Below are positions 60,998 to 64,000 of a stretch of DNA of 64,000 nucleotides, in pieces (position 1 is the stretch's first letter; every line of letters starts with the position of its first letter). A program made the translations under genes and the position numbers. The stretch covers positions 349,502,339 to 349,566,338 of the forward strand of contig NC_090451.1 in NCBI RefSeq assembly GCF_031143425.1, in the 5' to 3' direction. Below the pieces are notes generated by a model. That model was given only the letters and a program-made list of their open reading frames with translations, was not told the origin of the DNA and searched no databases. This stretch comes from Pleurodeles waltl (lineage: Eukaryota > Chordata > Amphibia > Caudata > Salamandridae).

Positions 60998-61810
60998 CTA
61001 GCAAACAAGTAATGACTCGTCGTCACTGGTGTTGATTTCTGAAAGTGGAGTGGAGGGTTCATCTGTCATTGGCACTTCTGTAGAATGGAAACAAGCAGCA
61101 TGGACACCCAAAGGCTCCCCCTGGCATGAACAAGGGCCAGCCTGGTGTTGCACTGTCACCTGAATATGAACATTCAATGAAGTGTCAGAATATTCAGACT
61201 TCTGTTCTCTTAAAGGCAATCTATGTGGTTCTTTCCTATGTGAACGACAACTGGTTGAGTTGATGGTCCCTGATGTGTTCCTTCTTGACTCAAGTTCACT
61301 GCTTAGAGTTGCTGCGACACCGTCAGACAAGGGATCTCTAAAATGTTTCTCTGGCTCCACATTGCATGGTGCTTCAAATCTGCTGCAGGTACTCTCTTCA
61401 GAACACGAGCTACTGTTCCTTTCTTCCACGATGCAACCTCCACCAGAATCTGCAGTAGAGCTTACTAAGACATTTGAGGGTGTAGTTTCTATAGCATCAA
61501 GCTCACTCTGCAAAATACCTACAGCTGTTTCTGGCAGTCGTTCTAATAAATCATCTGGATCAGAGTTTAAAACCTGCCCTTCTGGAGTACTTGAAGAACT
61601 AGGGGAGCGTACCTCAGTTCTATGGGTAAGGTCCCCACTGAAATTCGACTGGGAAGCATGTGTTAAGAGGGGAATCTGCCCTCTCACTCTTGGCCTGTGA
61701 AATAATCTGTTCCATAGTCTTCCCAACCGCCGCCTGGAAGAATTCCTCCGGGAAGTGTGGCGCCTCATCTGTCGTCTCATCGCTGTGCGGATGTTCTGCA
61801 ATACAGAGGC
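60998..61810 (-). CDS. LRP3: LRP3, last coding exon (cytoplasmic tail)
   Basis: The exon starts after TTAATAG at 61811 with GCC and runs 270 codons to TAG at 60998-61000. It reads ASVLQNIRTAMRRQMRRHTS then RRRLGRLWNRLFHRP and RGQIPLLT, almost identical to remembered human LRP3. A long Ser/Glu-rich divergent middle follows, then the end NTSDDESLLVC. Family knowledge: LRP3 is a CUB/LDLR-A type I membrane receptor of the LRP3/LRP10/LRP12 group. The final DESLL fits a DXXLL GGA-binding or acidic dileucine sorting signal. The frame is intact. The basic cluster at the exon start is the juxtamembrane-distal arginine region. The rest of the gene lies to the right, outside the window. Confidence 0.93.
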   Translation of the reverse strand, partial: ASVLQNIRTAMRRQMRRHTSRRNSSRRRLGRLWNRLFHRPRVRGQIPLLTHASQSNFSGDLTHRTEVRSPSSSSTPEGQVLNSDPDDLLERLPETAVGILQSELDAIETTPSNVLVSSTADSGGGCIVEERNSSSCSEESTCSRFEAPCNVEPEKHFRDPLSDGVAATLSSELESRRNTSGTINSTSCRSHRKEPHRLPLREQKSEYSDTSLNVHIQVTVQHQAGPCSCQGEPLGVHAACFHSTEVPMTDEPSTPLSEINTSDDESLLVC

Positions 61811-62036
61811 CTATTAACAAGAATATAAGATTAGATGCATACAACCATTCCTCAGAACCCCGTTCCCTCGAGGAGGGATGTTCTTAAGGGAGACCCAACA
61901 GCTACATACAATGAGTCAGAAGCTAAGCTGGACGTTAAACTTTTTGCAAATCAAGTTGAAATGTAATAATCCCACACTTTAATTATCACAACCACTGAAG
62001 AGTAAAACAAAGCCTACGGTGCCAATTGACAAGTTG

Positions 62037-62081
62037 CATTTTGTAGTACATCTAGTAGTGCTAATAACATACTACAAAATG
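62037..62081. repeat. 12-base-arm perfect hairpin in LRP3 intron
   Basis: CATTTTGTAGTA (62037-62048) and TACTACAAAATG (62070-62081) are perfect complements with a 21-base loop. Probably the core of an AT-rich MITE. Confidence 0.75.
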
Positions 62082-62952
62082 TTATTTGCTAACTTAAAGG
62101 CAGAGACCTACGCCTCCCCTTCTCCTATCTTTTATGTGCAAAGATATTCACACTTAGGATGTTTTAGTAGTAAATATGTGAGGGATGGGGGATAGACTAG
62201 AAAATGAGGAATGTTTATTAATAAATGAGAGGGGTTTAGGGAAGAGTGAGGTAGAGTTAAAGGGGGGCTAACAAGGGGTTTAGAGAGGGACATGCACCCA
62301 CCCACAAAACAGTAAGCACATTCCTTTTCAAAAACTCAATTTCTACAGTTCAAATGATACTAATCCCACCTCTCTTAAAAAATAAAGGGGTTAGGGAATT
62401 TAACATTATTTCCTGCAGGGTTTTATTTAAAGTTAATTGACTATTTTTTATGTTATTTTTTTCGAATATATCTGAATTTAGATTAATGTTACAAAAATAT
62501 AAATTATAAAGACATTTTATTTTTAAATATTTCAATAACTATTTTTCAATCTTAAAATAAATGTTATTTAATGTTTTTTATGCAAATAATATTACAATGA
62601 TGTTACACATAACTTTTAATACATAGATAAAAACACTTTTGGTTTAGGTAGGTCTATTTAAAAAAATAGTTTAATGTAATGTCCTTAAATATATTAAATA
62701 ATTAGTTGCAAATTACATTTTAAGCACAATAGCATTTTTAAAAACACATTCTACATTAAAATATATATTTGATTATTTAACACATAATTTTGTTAAAACT
62801 TTTATTATCTGCCCTAAATTTACCATAAGGAGATCTCTGCCCCAACTGAAGTCTCCAAGTATGTGGAATGTAAACTACTAATAGTCACATTACAATGGTA
62901 TTTGATGTTTTACTGCTTCACCCCTTATTTCAGGGAGGTGGGGCATGCACGT

Positions 62953-63016
62953 CTACACTTTTGAGTAGCTTTAAAGTCGTGAATAGCCCAAGTAGTAAAG
63001 TTACTCAAAAGTGTAG
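62953..63016. repeat. 21-base-arm hairpin in LRP3 intron
   Basis: The arms 62953-62973 (CTACACTTTTGAGTAGCTTTA) and 62996-63016 are complementary at 20 of 21 positions, with a 22-base loop. This looks like the terminal inverted repeats of a miniature element or a stable transcript hairpin. Confidence 0.8.
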
Positions 63017-63166
63017 GAGAAATGCTACACGTCAGTTTAGTAGTGTGTAAAGTTACCTTTGTGAATAGAGCCTCTGAGTTAACAAAAATACATTTAAATA
63101 GCTGCAGTCAAAAAACAGATAAGTGGATAAATAATGGCTATTTCATGAGGTACCACTGCATTTTAC

Positions 63167-63299
63167 CTGTGTTGCATTGTAAACTGGGAAATCTTCAACA
63201 GGAGGGATCAGTCCCTGGGCGATGAGCTGTCCATATGAAGGAGGAGCTTCACGCCTCACAAACTCTGCTTCAAGACGTGTCATTTGTGTTTCAAATGCT
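63167..63299 (-). CDS. LRP3: LRP3, penultimate coding exon
   Basis: 133 bases: the final base of a split Arg codon followed by 44 codons, AFETQMTRLEAEFVRREAPP then SYGQLIAQGLIPPVEDFPVY and NATQ. The acceptor AG is at 63301-63300 and the donor GTAAAA starts at 63166. The RREAPPSYGQLIAQGLIPPVEDFPV stretch is shared by LRP3 and LRP12. Continuation into ASVLQNIRTAMRRQMRRH at 61810 makes LRP3 the better match. YGQL fits a YxxL endocytic signal just inside the cell. Phase is consistent across the intron. Confidence 0.93.
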
Positions 63300-64000
63300 C
63301 TTTATCAACATAAGACAAGGGAAGAAATCAAGCCAGAGATGTCAAGCACTAGAGAACAGCAGTTGCAGTACGGAAGCGAATGAATGAGAGAGACTAGTTA
63401 TATAATAAAAAAAACAAATACAGAAATGTCAGTCGAATAAAATTAGAAAATATAAAAGTTGACTTGCTTCCACAAATCACAACTGTGATATCAGATAGGA
63501 AATTAAAACAGATCAATATACTTCATTCATGAATATGGAATCCATATCATTCTAGACTAAAAGATAGTCAATACTATTGAACAAGAACTTTGGTATAGTA
63601 ACTAGCTTATGTATGTAATACAAAATTAACACTTTTAAATTTGTATGTATTTCCAATAAAGAATTTTTCACATTAAAACACTGATCAGCAAAATGAGTAA
63701 TCATCAACTTTATTGTTCTTTTTTTTATCTTCTCTTTTTCATTATCGACACCAGGCAGAAGCTGTAACATGTTCTGTCATAAAATATAGAACGTGAAAGG
63801 AAGATATGAATGCAGGTAGTGAGGCAGAAAGAAATTCCATATCACAAATTAGAAAATATAAAAGTTGACTTGCTTCCACAAATCACAACTGTGATATCAG
63901 ATAGGAAATTAAAACAGATCAATATACTTCATTCATGAATATGGAATCCATATCATTCTAGACTAAAAGATAGTCAATACTATTGAACAAGAACTTTGGT
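63300..64000 (-). other. LRP3 intron, partial, with an exact direct duplication
   Basis: Upstream intron of LRP3 (minus strand), AT-rich. It contains two identical 155-base copies, at 63440-63594 and 63846-64000, offset by 406 bases. The second runs off the window edge. No exon is visible. Confidence 0.75.

Larger units (their letters stand above)
61811..63166 (-). other. Last intron of LRP3
   Basis: A GT-AG intron on the minus strand (GTAAAA at 63166, TTAATAG ending at 61811), about 1.36 kb. The interior is very AT-rich and contains two hairpins listed separately. The sequence near 62098 (GGCAGAGACCT) is roughly inverted at 62815-62840 (AGATCTCTGCC), possibly ends of a decayed MITE. Confidence 0.8.

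Noticed and set aside
61182..61700. 172-residue plus-strand frame
   Set aside because: It lies opposite the LRP3 last exon, which has clear homology and splice sites. The plus frame has no recognisable domain.
63167..63299. LRP12 as identity of the minus-strand receptor
   Set aside because: The shared APPSYGQLIAQG block fits both, but the next exon (LRTAMRRQMRRH-like, WNRLFHRP, QIPLLT) fits LRP3 and not LRP12.
1..64000. CRISPR arrays or bacterial-type defence systems
   Set aside because: No regular short repeats with unique spacers. Introns, LINEs and SINEs show a vertebrate genome.

Overview
The window is vertebrate nuclear DNA, most likely from a salamander. Two partial host genes sit at its edges. 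The roughly 56 kb between their stop codons is mostly old, nested transposable elements: L1-type LINEs, DIRS tyrosine-recombinase elements, long LTR-like repeats and palindromic MITEs. The salamander assignment is an inference from that repeat mix and from remembered resemblance to newt repeats; no search was run. No bacterial-type operons, CRISPR arrays, rRNA or convincing tRNA genes were seen.

Left edge, 1-4,982. The last two coding exons of an SLC7A10-like (Asc-1) amino-acid transporter lie on the + strand at 1597-1774 and 4691-4821. Right edge, 60,697-64,000. The last two coding exons of LRP3 lie on the - strand at 63167-63299 and 60998-61810. As I recall the human map, these genes are convergent neighbours with close 3' ends at 19q13.11. 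The window therefore shows conserved synteny with a greatly expanded intergenic interval.

Between them: a LINE RT fragment (310-1160, -); a hairpin-ladder MITE (6707-7395); L1 copy 1 (about 10.05-14.7 kb, +); DIRS copy 1 (about 15.2-20.77 kb, -); an LTR-like family-A repeat (22.45-24.35 kb, -); a nearly full-length but broken L1 copy 2 (about 25.76-32.75 kb, +) with an extra fragment at 33.03 kb; a hairpin-rich block (34.88-35.29 kb); a LINE-tail-like repeat (35.75-36.65 kb); and a SINE split by a tiny MITE (38.69-38.88 kb).

The region 39.8-59.5 kb is the most layered. Three colinear L1 pieces (endonuclease, RT palm, RT plus C-terminus) are separated by a hairpin-ladder MITE (40424-41052), two hammerhead-ribozyme-like motifs (42100-42141 and 42605-42646), and DIRS copy 2 (43.86-48.65 kb), which itself holds a family-A repeat (44856 to about 46575). 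DIRS copy 3 (50.88-59.5 kb) is split by AT-rich DNA, another family-A copy and an LTR with a primer-binding-like site.

The observations most worth checking are the two hammerhead-like motifs, whose stems differ in sequence but both stay complementary, and the hairpin-ladder elements. One of those sits inside an L1 endonuclease frame with a three-base target duplication whose removal restores the frame. Interspersed-repeat boundaries are estimates by eye unless a terminal repeat or splice site fixes them.
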